Shown one piece after another: positions 44,657 to 52,931 of a DNA stretch of 64,000 nt. How positions within the stretch are numbered: position 1 is the first letter of the stretch; each line of letters begins with the position of its first letter. Source of the stretch: Leifsonia poae (GTDB lineage Bacteria; Actinomycetota; Actinomycetes; Actinomycetales; Microbacteriaceae); contig NZ_JAIHLP010000002.1 of assembly GCF_020009625.1 (NCBI RefSeq), positions 3,162,001 to 3,226,000 of the forward strand, read 5' to 3'. The translations under genes and the position numbers were made by a program. A model generated the notes under the pieces. The model saw only the letters and a list, made by a program, of their open reading frames with translations. It searched no databases and was not told where the DNA came from.

Positions 44657-46078
44657 TCAGGCGGTGGCCCAGGCGGGGTACGACGTCGGGGTGGTCTGGA
44701 TGCCGATCCACTGCCGATGGGTGAAGCCGGCGAGCTGCCCCTCGCCCCCGTGACGGGCATAGCCGTCGTTCACATGCACCTCGTTGCTCGTGACCTGTTC
44801 CGCGAAGGCGAGCCCGCGCATCGGGTCTCCGGTGAAGACCGAGTTCATGAGCGTGCGGTGCCGATTGACGAGGGCGAGCGCCTCGGCTTCGGTGTCGACC
44901 ACGGTGATCGGCATCACCGGGCCGAAGATCTCTTCGGTGAAGACCGGCATCTCGGGGGTGACCCCGGTGAGCACGGTCGGTCGGTAGAACAGGCCGTCGT
45001 GGGTTCCGCCCACGGCGACGCGGGCGCCGACGGCGATCGACGGCCGCACCAGGCCGTGGTCGAATCGTCGCAGCTGGGTCTCGGTGATGATCGGGCCGAG
45101 GTCGACATCGTCGGTGAGCGGGTTGCCGACCCGCAGCGCACGCACCCGCTCGACGACGGCCTCGGTGAACGCGTCGGCGACGGCGGCGTGCACGATGTGC
45201 CGGCCGGCGGTGATGCATGTCTGCCCCTGGTACCAGAGGGCAGACCACACGGCGCAACTCGCCGCCTGGTCGATGTCCGCGTCGTCGAGCACGACGAAGG
45301 CATTGTCGCCGCCGAGTTCGGTCGCAACCGGTTTGAAGGAGCGCGCCGCGAAGTTCGCGATCTGGTGGCCCACCTCGAACGACCCGGTGAAGTGCACGAG
45401 GTCGAGATCCGGATGCTCGGAGAGCGTGCGTCCGGTCGTGGCGCCGTCGCCGGGCACCACGTTGAAGACGCCGTCGGGGAGTCCGGCGGCCTGAGCGGCC
45501 TCGGCCAAGATCTGTCCGCCCGCGATCGGCGTCAGCTCGGCCGGTTTCAGCACCACCGCGTTGCCGTAGGCGAGACCCGGCGCGAGGGCGCGCATGGCGA
45601 GGCTCATCGGGTAGTTCCAGGGCACGATCAGGCCGATGACACCGAGTGGAACGGCGCGGGAGAGCGAGATCTTGCCGCGCTTGTACGGCGGCAGAATCGA
45701 GCCGGCGTTCTCGGTGAGCTGAGTCGCCGAGTTGTTGAGCTGCGTCACCGCCTGGCCGAGCTCCTCTTCGGCCTTCTCCGCCGTTCCGCCGGTCTCGCGG
45801 ATGATCAGGGTGATCAGCTCGTCGTGACGGCGCTCGAGCTCGCGGCCGAACGCCCGCACGATCTCGCTTCGGCGGTTGGCATCCACAGCGGCCCAGTCGG
45901 GCTGGGCGGCCTTCGCCACCCGCACCGCCCGGTCCACCTGGGCGGCCGATGCGTTCCCGTATGTGCCGAGCGGCGTCCCCGCCGCCTTGTCGAGCACAGG
46001 GATGCCGTCGCCGGCTTCCGGGCGCTCGAACCGGCCGTCGATGAAGACGTGGGCCTCGTAGTCGCGGATCTCGTGCAT
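44657..46078 (-). CDS. NAD(P)-dependent aldehyde dehydrogenase
   Basis: 473 residues: PWNYPMSLAMRALAPGLAYGNAVVLKPAE, the catalytic Glu in ATELGGDN, the nucleophilic Cys in YQGQTCITAGRHIV, and C-terminal VNDGYARHGGEGQLAGF. The ATG at 46078 follows CAGGAGG. It is embedded in the MalEFG operon, so the probable substrate is an aldehyde made from the imported sugar, such as glycolaldehyde or glyceraldehyde. That substrate is inferred from neighbours (2-hydroxyacid dehydrogenase, glycerate kinase). It differs clearly from the ALDH at 34156. Confidence 0.9.
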   Translation of the reverse strand: MHEIRDYEAHVFIDGRFERPEAGDGIPVLDKAAGTPLGTYGNASAAQVDRAVRVAKAAQPDWAAVDANRRSEIVRAFGRELERRHDELITLIIRETGGTAEKAEEELGQAVTQLNNSATQLTENAGSILPPYKRGKISLSRAVPLGVIGLIVPWNYPMSLAMRALAPGLAYGNAVVLKPAELTPIAGGQILAEAAQAAGLPDGVFNVVPGDGATTGRTLSEHPDLDLVHFTGSFEVGHQIANFAARSFKPVATELGGDNAFVVLDDADIDQAASCAVWSALWYQGQTCITAGRHIVHAAVADAFTEAVVERVRALRVGNPLTDDVDLGPIITETQLRRFDHGLVRPSIAVGARVAVGGTHDGLFYRPTVLTGVTPEMPVFTEEIFGPVMPITVVDTEAEALALVNRHRTLMNSVFTGDPMRGLAFAEQVTSNEVHVNDGYARHGGEGQLAGFTHRQWIGIQTTPTSYPAWATA

Positions 46079-46133
46079 TCGTGCCTCCTGGCGCGGTGAT
46101 GAAAGCGTTCGGTTCACAGTCTCGGTCAGGTTC

Positions 46134-47144
46134 TCAGGCAACGGCGATCAGAGCTTCTTTCGTGACCGGATGCTCGGCCGGCTCCCCGGCGACGAACAGC
46201 TCCACCTCGCGCCGGGCGCACTCGCCCAACCTGCGCAGCTCGGTTCCGAGTGCGCCGGCCACATGCGGGGTGAGCACGACACCGTCGAGCGCCCGAAGCG
46301 GATGGTCCACGGGAAGCGGCTCCGGATCGGTGACGTCGAGCACGGCGCGGAGGCCCCGTTCGCGCACGGCGGTGGTCAGCGCATCCTGGTCGACGATGGG
46401 CGCGCGCGCCGTGTTGATGACCGTGGCGCCGTCGGGCAGCAGTGCGAGCTGCGCTCGACCCACCATTCCCACCGTCTCCGGCAGAAGCGGGGCGTGAACA
46501 CTCACGATGGTGGAGGCCGCGAACAGTTCGTCGAGCTCGACGCGCGTCGCCGAGGCGAGAACGGGATCGTCGGCGTCCAGATAGGGGTCGTAGAGCAGCA
46601 CATCCAGGTCGAAGGGCCGCAGCAGCTCGATCACCCGACGGCCCACCCGCGACGCGCCCACGATGCCGACGGTGCGGTGGAAGTTCCCGATGGCCGGGTC
46701 GGCCGACTCGTCGTAGACCCGCGGGTCGATCGCGTAGCCGCGGATGTAGTCGGGAACCCGCTTGCCGGCCAGCAGGATCATCGCCAGGGTGTACTCGGCG
46801 ACCGGGTAGGCGTTGGCGCTCGCGGCACTGGTGACGCGGATGCCGCGATCCCACGCCTGATCGTGCAGGTGACCCTTCACCGTGCCGGCGGCGTGGATCA
46901 CGGCGGCCAGTCGTGGCATCGCCCTCAGCTCGGCCTCGCCGATGTGGGGGGACCCCCAGCCGGTGATGAGCACATCGATCTCGGCGAGACGGTCGATGCC
47001 GACGGCGGCGAAATCTTCGACCGTCGTCGCGGTGTCGAGATCGAGCACCTCCGACAGCACGGCGAGGTCGTCGGCGGAGAACAGGAGGGCCGGCAAATCG
47101 GGTCGCATGGCGAACGCGGCGACGGGTTTGCGTCGGTGTGTCAC
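46134..47144 (-). CDS. D-2-hydroxyacid dehydrogenase (hydroxypyruvate/glyoxylate reductase-like)
   Basis: 336 residues with the nucleotide motif VGIVGASRVGRRVIELL and downstream Asp (LYDPYLD), the catalytic Arg in NTARAPIVD, the Glu in DVTDPEPLPVDHPL and the His in LTPHVAGAL. Reduction of hydroxypyruvate, glyoxylate or a related 2-oxo acid is likely. GTG 47144 follows GAGGAG by six bases. It is the first gene of the minus-strand operon; an ATGCGCAT-type operator lies about 45 bp upstream. Glycerate kinase (51601) could take its product onward. Confidence 0.9.
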   Translation of the reverse strand: MTHRRKPVAAFAMRPDLPALLFSADDLAVLSEVLDLDTATTVEDFAAVGIDRLAEIDVLITGWGSPHIGEAELRAMPRLAAVIHAAGTVKGHLHDQAWDRGIRVTSAASANAYPVAEYTLAMILLAGKRVPDYIRGYAIDPRVYDESADPAIGNFHRTVGIVGASRVGRRVIELLRPFDLDVLLYDPYLDADDPVLASATRVELDELFAASTIVSVHAPLLPETVGMVGRAQLALLPDGATVINTARAPIVDQDALTTAVRERGLRAVLDVTDPEPLPVDHPLRALDGVVLTPHVAGALGTELRRLGECARREVELFVAGEPAEHPVTKEALIAVA

Positions 47145-47175
47145 GAGCGGCTCCTCAAGCTCCGATGGTTGGGAT

Positions 47176-47200
47176 TGCGCATTCCGAGAATGCGCATTCC
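47176..47200. promoter_or_regulatory. ATGCGCAT operator with overlapping 9-bp inverted repeat
   Basis: TGCGCATTC-CGA-GAATGCGCA (47176-47196) is a perfect 9-bp inverted repeat. Overlapping it, GAATGCGCATTCC (47188-47200) matches the site before the LacI gene (36173-36185) at 12 of 13 positions. It lies just upstream of the hydroxyacid dehydrogenase operon. Confidence 0.7.
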
Positions 47201-47473
47201 TCATGATGAGTCTTCCGCCCGAATTCGTCAAGCCCCAACTTTCGGGCGCGAGCCATCGACGTCAGCAGCGTCGGTCGAGGCAGGCTCTCGGGGCGGATGG
47301 GTCGCGGCCGGAGGCTGCGCAGGCACCTTCGACCGATACGTCGGTGAGGGTTCCGTCACGACGGATGGATCGTGCTCGGGAGCGGTCCGTCCGACGTGCG
47401 GGCCGGAGGGTCAGCCGGCCGTGCCGTCGGGCAGTTGACCGGGGCAAGTGCCCGACGGGTCGGCGGCGAGGCT

Positions 47474-47487
47474 AGAAAGCGCTTACC
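47474..47487. promoter_or_regulatory. LacI-type operator, AAGCGCTT core
   Basis: AGAAAGCGCTTACC has the perfect palindrome AAGCGCTT at 47477-47484, about 60 bp before the ThuA-like gene. It matches 8301-8314 at 13 of 14 positions. Confidence 0.65.
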
Positions 47488-47543
47488 ATGCCGTTGTCGC
47501 GTCCGCGACCGAGCCGACCTTCGGCCGCTTCCGAGAGGACCCC

Positions 47544-48304
47544 ATGACTCACGCCGCCGCCGCTGCCGCCGACCGCTCCGATCCCGGCTCGCTCGGCGAG
47601 CCCGCTCCGGACGGTGACGCGGCAGTTCCCCACCCGCGAGCGCTCATCCTCAGCGGCGCCGGGCGCTATGCCGATCCCTGGCACCCGTTCGCCGAGACAT
47701 CCGCCCAGCTCGCCGCGGTGCTGCGGGAGGGGGGCTTCGAGGTCGAGATCTCCGAAGACGTTGATGCGCGGATGGCGTCGCTGACGCATCCGGACACCCC
47801 TGACCTCCTGGTGGTCAACTTCGGCGACCCGGCGATCCTCGAACCGGCCCGGCCGGACCCGGAGGCTGAGCGCCGCGGGCGGGACGGCCTGCTCGACTAC
47901 CTCGCCGGCGGGCATCCGCTGCTCGCACTGCATGTCACGTCCACGTCGTTGCGCGGAGTCCCGGAGTGGGAGGGCATTCTCGGTGCCGTGTGGGTGCGGG
48001 GAACGACGATGCACCCGGACCACTCGCGGGCGCACATCCGGGTCTACCCGACCGGCACCCGATCGTCGCCGGGCTGGGCGACTTCGAGGTCGACGATGAG
48101 CGATACACCTACCTGCGGACAGCGCCCGACCTCGTGCCGCTCGCCACCCACGAGCATGAGGGTGTCGAGTATCCGCTGCTGTGGGCGCGCACCTACGGGG
48201 ATGCGCGGATCGTCTATGACGCACTCGGCCACGATGCCGCCTCCTTCGCCTCGCCGACGCATCGCACGATCATCGCCCGCGCCGCCCACTGGCTCACCGA
48301 CTAG
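47544..48304 (+). pseudogene. ThuA-domain protein, single-base frameshift
   Basis: ATG 47544 follows GAGAGGA. The N-terminal part (PRALILSGAGRYADPWHPF, LLVVNFGDPA, LLALHVTSTSL) reads correctly to about 48054. The C-terminal part (HPIVAGLGDFEVDDERYTYL, then YDALGHDAASF) continues in the -1 frame to 48304. One missing G in ACCGGCACCC (48051-48060) explains the break; restored, the protein has 253 residues. It belongs to the AAGCGCTT-operator group and precedes a Gfo/Idh gene with a separate operator. It is the third ThuA member in the window. Confidence 0.85.
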
Positions 48305-48360
48305 CCCGGGCGCGACCATGCGGACGTTGCGGAGGTGCCAGCAGTATGGGAGAGTGGTCG

Positions 48361-48374
48361 GGTAAGCGCTTTCC
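48361..48374. promoter_or_regulatory. LacI-type operator, AAGCGCTT core
   Basis: GGTAAGCGCTTTCC is the exact reverse complement of the site at 8301-8314, with its AAGCGCTT core at 48364-48371. It lies 21 bp before the Gfo/Idh start codon, a position suited to blocking transcription. Confidence 0.75.
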
Positions 48375-48394
48375 CGCAGCACTAAGGAGTTCTC

Positions 48395-49546
48395 GTGTCA
48401 GAGTCGACCATCGGCATCATCATGAACGGCGTCTCGGGGCGCATGGGGTACCGCCAGCACCTGCTGCGCTCGATCCTCGCCATTCGCGATCAGGGCGGTG
48501 TGCTGCTCGCCGACGGGCGCCGGGTTCAGGTCGAGCCGATCCTGGTGGGGCGCAGCGAGGCCAAGCTGGCCGAACTCGCCGCAAAGCACGGCATCGAGAA
48601 CTACACGACCGACCTGGATGCGGCACTCGCCGACGACCGCTGGCAGATCTACTCCGACTTCCTGGTCACCAAGGCCCGGGCAAGCGCGATCAAAAAAGCG
48701 ATCGCCGCCGGCAAGGCCATCTACACCGAGAAGCCGACCGCCGAGAGCTTCGACGAGGCGCTCGAACTCGCCCGCCTCGCGCAGGCCGCCGGCATCAAGA
48801 ACGGCGTGGTGCACGACAAGCTCTACCTGCCCGGCCTGCGCAAGCTCAAGCGGCTCATCGACTCGGGCTTCTTCGGCCGCATCCTCTCGGTGCGCGGCGA
48901 GTTCGGCTACTGGGTGTTCGAGGGCGACTGGCAGGCGGCTCAGCGCCCCAGCTGGAACTACCGCGCCGAAGACGGCGGCGGCATCGTGGTCGACATGTTC
49001 CCGCACTGGAGTTACGTGCTCGAGAACCTGTTCGGCCGGGTCGAGTCGGTGTACGCCCGCGCGGTCACCGAGATCCCTTCGCGCGTCGACGAGAACGGTG
49101 CCGAATACGCGGCGACCGCGGATGACGCGGCCTACGCCATCTTCGAGTTGGAGGGCGGCATCACGGCCCAGCTCAACTCGTCGTGGACTACGCGGGTCAA
49201 CCGGGACGAGCTCGTCGAGTTCCAGGTGGACGGCACGCTGGGCAGCGCGGTCGTCGGTCTCTTCGGCTGCAAGATCCAGCCGCGCAATGCCACGCCGAAG
49301 CCCGTCTGGAACCCGGACATCGCCGACGGCCACGACTACGACGGCGACTGGATCGAGGCTCCTGCGAACGACGTGTTCGAGAACGGATTCAAGACCCAGT
49401 GGGAGGAGTTCATCCGCCACGTCGTCGACGACGCTCCCAACCCCTACGACTTCCTCGCCGGGGCACGCGGGGTGCTGCTGGCCGAGCTCGGGCTCGTCTC
49501 CTCGCGCGAAGGACGCCGGGTCGACCTTCCCGAAGTGAGCGTGTGA
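48395..49546 (+). CDS. Gfo/Idh/MocA-family oxidoreductase
   Basis: 383 residues: an N-terminal dinucleotide fold with an unusual IGIIMNGVSGRMGYRQHLLRS in place of the common GxGxxG, the active-site YTEKPTAE, and a C-terminal domain with WNYRAEDGGGIVVDMFPHW. Start GTG 48395 follows AAGGAG. It heads a four-gene operon (DUF993, epimerase, glycerate kinase) with 1-4 base overlaps between the first three genes. It should oxidise the cyclic or linear sugar that the following enzymes cleave. It is under an AAGCGCTT operator. Confidence 0.9.
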   Translation: MSESTIGIIMNGVSGRMGYRQHLLRSILAIRDQGGVLLADGRRVQVEPILVGRSEAKLAELAAKHGIENYTTDLDAALADDRWQIYSDFLVTKARASAIKKAIAAGKAIYTEKPTAESFDEALELARLAQAAGIKNGVVHDKLYLPGLRKLKRLIDSGFFGRILSVRGEFGYWVFEGDWQAAQRPSWNYRAEDGGGIVVDMFPHWSYVLENLFGRVESVYARAVTEIPSRVDENGAEYAATADDAAYAIFELEGGITAQLNSSWTTRVNRDELVEFQVDGTLGSAVVGLFGCKIQPRNATPKPVWNPDIADGHDYDGDWIEAPANDVFENGFKTQWEEFIRHVVDDAPNPYDFLAGARGVLLAELGLVSSREGRRVDLPEVSV

Positions 49547-50706
49547 TGACTGACCTGGTCTTGCTCTCCGCCGACGGGGGCACCGCATCCGTGACGCTCG
49601 AAGGCGCGCCCGCCTACGCCAAGCCGTCGGGCGCGCTCACCTCGCGCACCGCCTACGCCGCCGCGCACGTCGTGCCGAAGCCGTGGGCCGAGAACGTTCC
49701 AGGGGCGCCGGCCGACATCGACTGGGATGCGACGCTCGCCTTCCGCCACCACGTCTGGTCGTGGGGGCTGGGCGTCGCCGATGCGATGGACACTGCCCAG
49801 CGCAATATGGGCCTGGATGCGCGCGCAACACGGGAGCTCATCGCCCGCAGCGCTGCGGAGGCGCGTTCGGTGGGCGGCGCGATCGTGGTCGGGGTGAACA
49901 CCGACCATGTCGATGAGGAGGTCATCTCGCTCGACGCCGTGATCGACGCGTACAAGGAACAGCTGCATTTCACCGAGGACGCGGGCGCCGGCGTCGTGCT
50001 GATGGCCAGCCGCCATCTTGCGCGGGCCGCGATCTCGGCCGCCGACTACGAGCGCGTGTACCGGGCGGTGCTGGAGGCGGCGAGCACGCCGGTCGTCCTG
50101 CACTGGCTGGGCGCCGCGTTCGACCCCGCGCTCGGCGGATACTTCGGCTCCACCGATTCTGCGGTGGCTAGCGAGACCGTGCTGCGGATCATCGGTGACA
50201 ACGCGGGCCGTGTCAGCGGCATCAAGATGAGTCTGCTCGACGCGCGGGCCGAGGTCGCCCTTCGGGCTCGACTGCCGAAGACGGCCGCCATGTTCACCGG
50301 CGACGACTTCAACTATGTCGGGCTCATCGCCGGCGCCGACGGCGTGCACTCGGATGCTCTGCTCGGCGCTTTCGCGGCTCTCGCGCCCAGCGCATCCGCG
50401 GCGATCCAGGCGCTGGACGCCGGGGATGATGGCCGGTATCTCGGCATCCTCGGACCAACCGAAACGCTGTCCCGCCAGATCTTCGCCGCACCGACCTTCT
50501 ACTACAAGACGGGCGTCGCCTTCCTGGCCTGGTTGAACGGCCACCAGCAGTCGTTCAGCATGATCGGCGGCCTCCATGCCGCGCGCAGCCTGCCGCATCT
50601 CTCTGAGATCGTGCGGCTCGCGAACGCCTGCGGCGCGCTCGAACGGCCCGCGCTCGCCGCCGAACGCTGGCATTCCCTCCTCACCCTGAATGGACTTCGC
50701 CCATGA
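49546..50706 (+). CDS. DUF993 / dihydrodipicolinate-synthase-like protein
   Basis: A 386-residue member of the DUF993 group of the class I aldolase (DapA-like) superfamily, with HHVWSWGLGVADAMDTAQRNMGLD, VVGVNTDHVDE, and LDARAEV after GIKMS, where the Lys at a Schiff-base-like position can be seen. Members sit in actinobacterial sugar operons, but their reaction is not established. Aldol cleavage or dehydration of a keto-sugar acid is the family-based guess. The start at 49546 is a TGATG overlap with Gfo/Idh. Confidence 0.82.
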   Translation: MTDLVLLSADGGTASVTLEGAPAYAKPSGALTSRTAYAAAHVVPKPWAENVPGAPADIDWDATLAFRHHVWSWGLGVADAMDTAQRNMGLDARATRELIARSAAEARSVGGAIVVGVNTDHVDEEVISLDAVIDAYKEQLHFTEDAGAGVVLMASRHLARAAISAADYERVYRAVLEAASTPVVLHWLGAAFDPALGGYFGSTDSAVASETVLRIIGDNAGRVSGIKMSLLDARAEVALRARLPKTAAMFTGDDFNYVGLIAGADGVHSDALLGAFAALAPSASAAIQALDAGDDGRYLGILGPTETLSRQIFAAPTFYYKTGVAFLAWLNGHQQSFSMIGGLHAARSLPHLSEIVRLANACGALERPALAAERWHSLLTLNGLRP

Positions 50707-51596
50707 CCACGCCCCCGACGAACGGTCTGAACACCGCTCCGCAGCAGCCGAGCACGCGGTTGTCGGTCAATCAGGCGACGATCAAGTACGCCGGGCTGGG
50801 GGAGGCCCTGCGCGTGGTTCGGGATACGGGAGTCCAGAGCATCGGACTGTGGCGGGAGCCCGTTGCCGAGGTCGGGTTGCCGGAGGCCGCACGGCTGGTC
50901 ACCGATTCGGGACTGCGCGTGTCCAGCCTCTGCCGCGGCGGCTTCTTCACCGCGGTGGAGGGGCCGACCAGGCGCGCCTCGCTCGACGACAACCGCCGGG
51001 CCATCGACGAGACCGCGACGCTCGCGGCGGCCGGCGCACCCGGATCGGCCGCTGTACTCGTACTGGTGGCCGGCGGTCTGCCCGACGGCTCAACCGACCT
51101 GACGGGCGCCCGAGCCCGGATGCGCGACGCCGTCGCCGAACTGGAACCGGAGGCCCGCGCGACCGGCGTCACTCTGGCGCTCGAGCCCCTGCACCCGATG
51201 TACGCCGCCGACCGCGCCGTGCTCTCGACGCTGGGGCAGGCGCTCGACATCGCCGAGCAGTTCCCCGCCGAGGCGGTGGGTGTCGTCGTCGACACCTTCC
51301 ACATCTGGTGGGACCCGGCCGTGGCGGAGCAGATCGCGCGGGCCGGCGCATCCGGTCGCATCGCAAGCTACCAGGTGTGCGACTGGGTCACGCCGTTGCC
51401 GGCCGATGTGCTGCTCGCCCGCGGGATGATGGGTGATGGCCACATCGACTTCGCCACCCTCACCCGCGCGGTGACGGCGGCCGGCTACACCGGCGATGTC
51501 GAGGTGGAGATCTTCAACCAGAAGATCTGGGATTCCGACCCCGCCGCCGTCGTGGAACGGACCGTGCGGGCGTTCGCCGAAACCGTGCCACTGTAG
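50703..51596 (+). CDS. Sugar phosphate isomerase/epimerase (IolI/IolE-like TIM barrel)
   Basis: 297 residues: SVNQATIKYAGLGEALRVV at the start, then metal-site segments LALEPLHPMY, VVVDTFHIWWD, and VEVEIFNQKIWD near the end. The last Glu and the earlier Glu, Asp and His give a complete divalent-metal site. It is longer than and distinct from the two barrels in modules A and B. It is predicted to interconvert keto-sugar or inosose-like intermediates between the Gfo/Idh and aldolase steps. It overlaps the DUF993 gene by ATGA. Confidence 0.85.
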   Translation: MTTPPTNGLNTAPQQPSTRLSVNQATIKYAGLGEALRVVRDTGVQSIGLWREPVAEVGLPEAARLVTDSGLRVSSLCRGGFFTAVEGPTRRASLDDNRRAIDETATLAAAGAPGSAAVLVLVAGGLPDGSTDLTGARARMRDAVAELEPEARATGVTLALEPLHPMYAADRAVLSTLGQALDIAEQFPAEAVGVVVDTFHIWWDPAVAEQIARAGASGRIASYQVCDWVTPLPADVLLARGMMGDGHIDFATLTRAVTAAGYTGDVEVEIFNQKIWDSDPAAVVERTVRAFAETVPL

Positions 51597-51600
51597 CCGT

Positions 51601-52689
51601 ATGCCCTACAGTGTCGTCTTCGCCCCCGACTCGTTCAAGGGTTCGGCCAGCGCGGCTTCGGTCGCCGCAGCGCTTGCGGAGGGATGGTCGTCGGTGCGCC
51701 CCGGCGATCGTGTTCTGCTCGCGCCGATGGCCGACGGCGGTGAGGGCACGCTCGACGCTTTCGAGTTGGCCGTTCCCGGTTCCGTGCGCCGCCCGATTCG
51801 CGTGACCGGCCCCGTGGGTGTCGAAGTCGACGCATCCTGGTTGCTGCTGCCGGACGGCACGGCCCTGGTCGAGCTGGCCGAGACGAGCGGGCTCGGTCTC
51901 CTGACAGCATTCGAGCCGCTCGACGCGACGACGGCCGGGTTCGGCCAGGCCATCGCGGAGGCGCTGGCGGCAGGGGCCACCCGCCTGCTGCTCGCGATCG
52001 GTGGGAGCTCTTCCACCGATGGCGGTGCCGGCGCGCTCGTCGCGCTGGGTGCCCGACTGCTGGATGCGGAGGGACGGCCGATATGCGCGGGGGGTCGCGG
52101 TCTCGCCGACCTGGTGACGGCCGATCTGACCGGCCTGCCGCCGCTGCCGCCGCGCGGGGTGCGCATCCTGAGCGATGTGACCAACCCGCTTCTCGGATCT
52201 CTCGGTGCAGCGGCTGTGTTCGGCCCGCAGAAGGGGGCGGATGCCGGGCAGGTCGCCGTTCTCGAAGCAGCGCTGACGCGTTTCGCCGCGGTGCTCGGTC
52301 GGCCGTCCGATGCTGTCGGCTCAGGGGCGGCGGGCGGAACCGGCTACGGCCTCCTGGCCTGGGGTGCCGTGCTGGCGCCGGGGGCCGAGGCCGTCGGCGA
52401 TGCTCTCGGTCTTCCGAGGCTCGTCACTTCGGCGGATGCGGTCGTCACCGGCGAGGGACGCTTCGACTCCCAATCGGCGGCGGGCAAGGTGCCCGACTAC
52501 GTGAGCGGCCTGGCCCGCGCGGCCGGCCTTCCCGCCTACCTCGCCGCCGGCTCGATCGAAGCACCGACCGACTCGTTCGCGGCGGCGGCGTCGCTGAGTG
52601 CGCTCGCCGGCGGGTCGGCGGCCGCGATCGCGGACGCGACGCGTTGGGCTCGCGTCGCCGGCGCGGAGCTCGCCGCGACCGTGGTTTAA
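51601..52689 (+). CDS. Glycerate kinase (GlxK/GarK family)
   Basis: 362 residues with the family signatures VFAPDSFKGSASAASVAAAL, MADGGEGTLDAF, IGGSSSTDGGAGAL, GPQKGAD and VTGEGRFDSQSAAGK. It phosphorylates D-glycerate to 2-phosphoglycerate in the cytoplasm. It starts four bases after the epimerase stop and is the last gene of the operon. With the hydroxyacid dehydrogenase at 46134-47144 it gives a route from a C3 oxo-acid into glycolysis. Confidence 0.93.
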   Translation: MPYSVVFAPDSFKGSASAASVAAALAEGWSSVRPGDRVLLAPMADGGEGTLDAFELAVPGSVRRPIRVTGPVGVEVDASWLLLPDGTALVELAETSGLGLLTAFEPLDATTAGFGQAIAEALAAGATRLLLAIGGSSSTDGGAGALVALGARLLDAEGRPICAGGRGLADLVTADLTGLPPLPPRGVRILSDVTNPLLGSLGAAAVFGPQKGADAGQVAVLEAALTRFAAVLGRPSDAVGSGAAGGTGYGLLAWGAVLAPGAEAVGDALGLPRLVTSADAVVTGEGRFDSQSAAGKVPDYVSGLARAAGLPAYLAAGSIEAPTDSFAAAASLSALAGGSAAAIADATRWARVAGAELAATVV

Positions 52690-52931
52690 CGCAGGCCGTT
52701 TCGCCGAAACGACGCGGACGCATCCATCGTGACGGACTCTTCTGCTTGCGTGTGAGGAGTCTTCCTGCGTTGCGACCTCTGGCCGAGGGTTCACGCCGTG
52801 TGTTGCCTCCTGTTTTCAGGACAATCCGCGCCGTGCGCGCCCATCCGTTCTGTTCTCAGGAGCCAACGGTCGGGCCGACGCAAGGTGCCCTGAAAAAAGG
52901 GACGGGGGGTCTTATTGCGCGCGGTGGTGGT
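52690..52931. other. Intergenic region between convergent operons
   Basis: This 242-bp stretch lies between the ends of the glycerate kinase and xylulokinase genes. It holds CGTTTCG-C-CGAAACG (52697-52711), a 7-bp stem with a 1-base centre eight bases after the kinase stop; it is too tight for a good hairpin and could be an operator. A GC/A-rich run (CTGAAAAAAGGGACGGGGGG) lies at about 52890-52909. I see no gene in it. Confidence 0.4.

Noticed and set aside
46097..46110. GAAAGCGTTCGG as a fourth AAGCGCTT operator
   Set aside because: The palindromic core is broken, and the position inside the operon just before the aldehyde dehydrogenase is unsuited to an operator.
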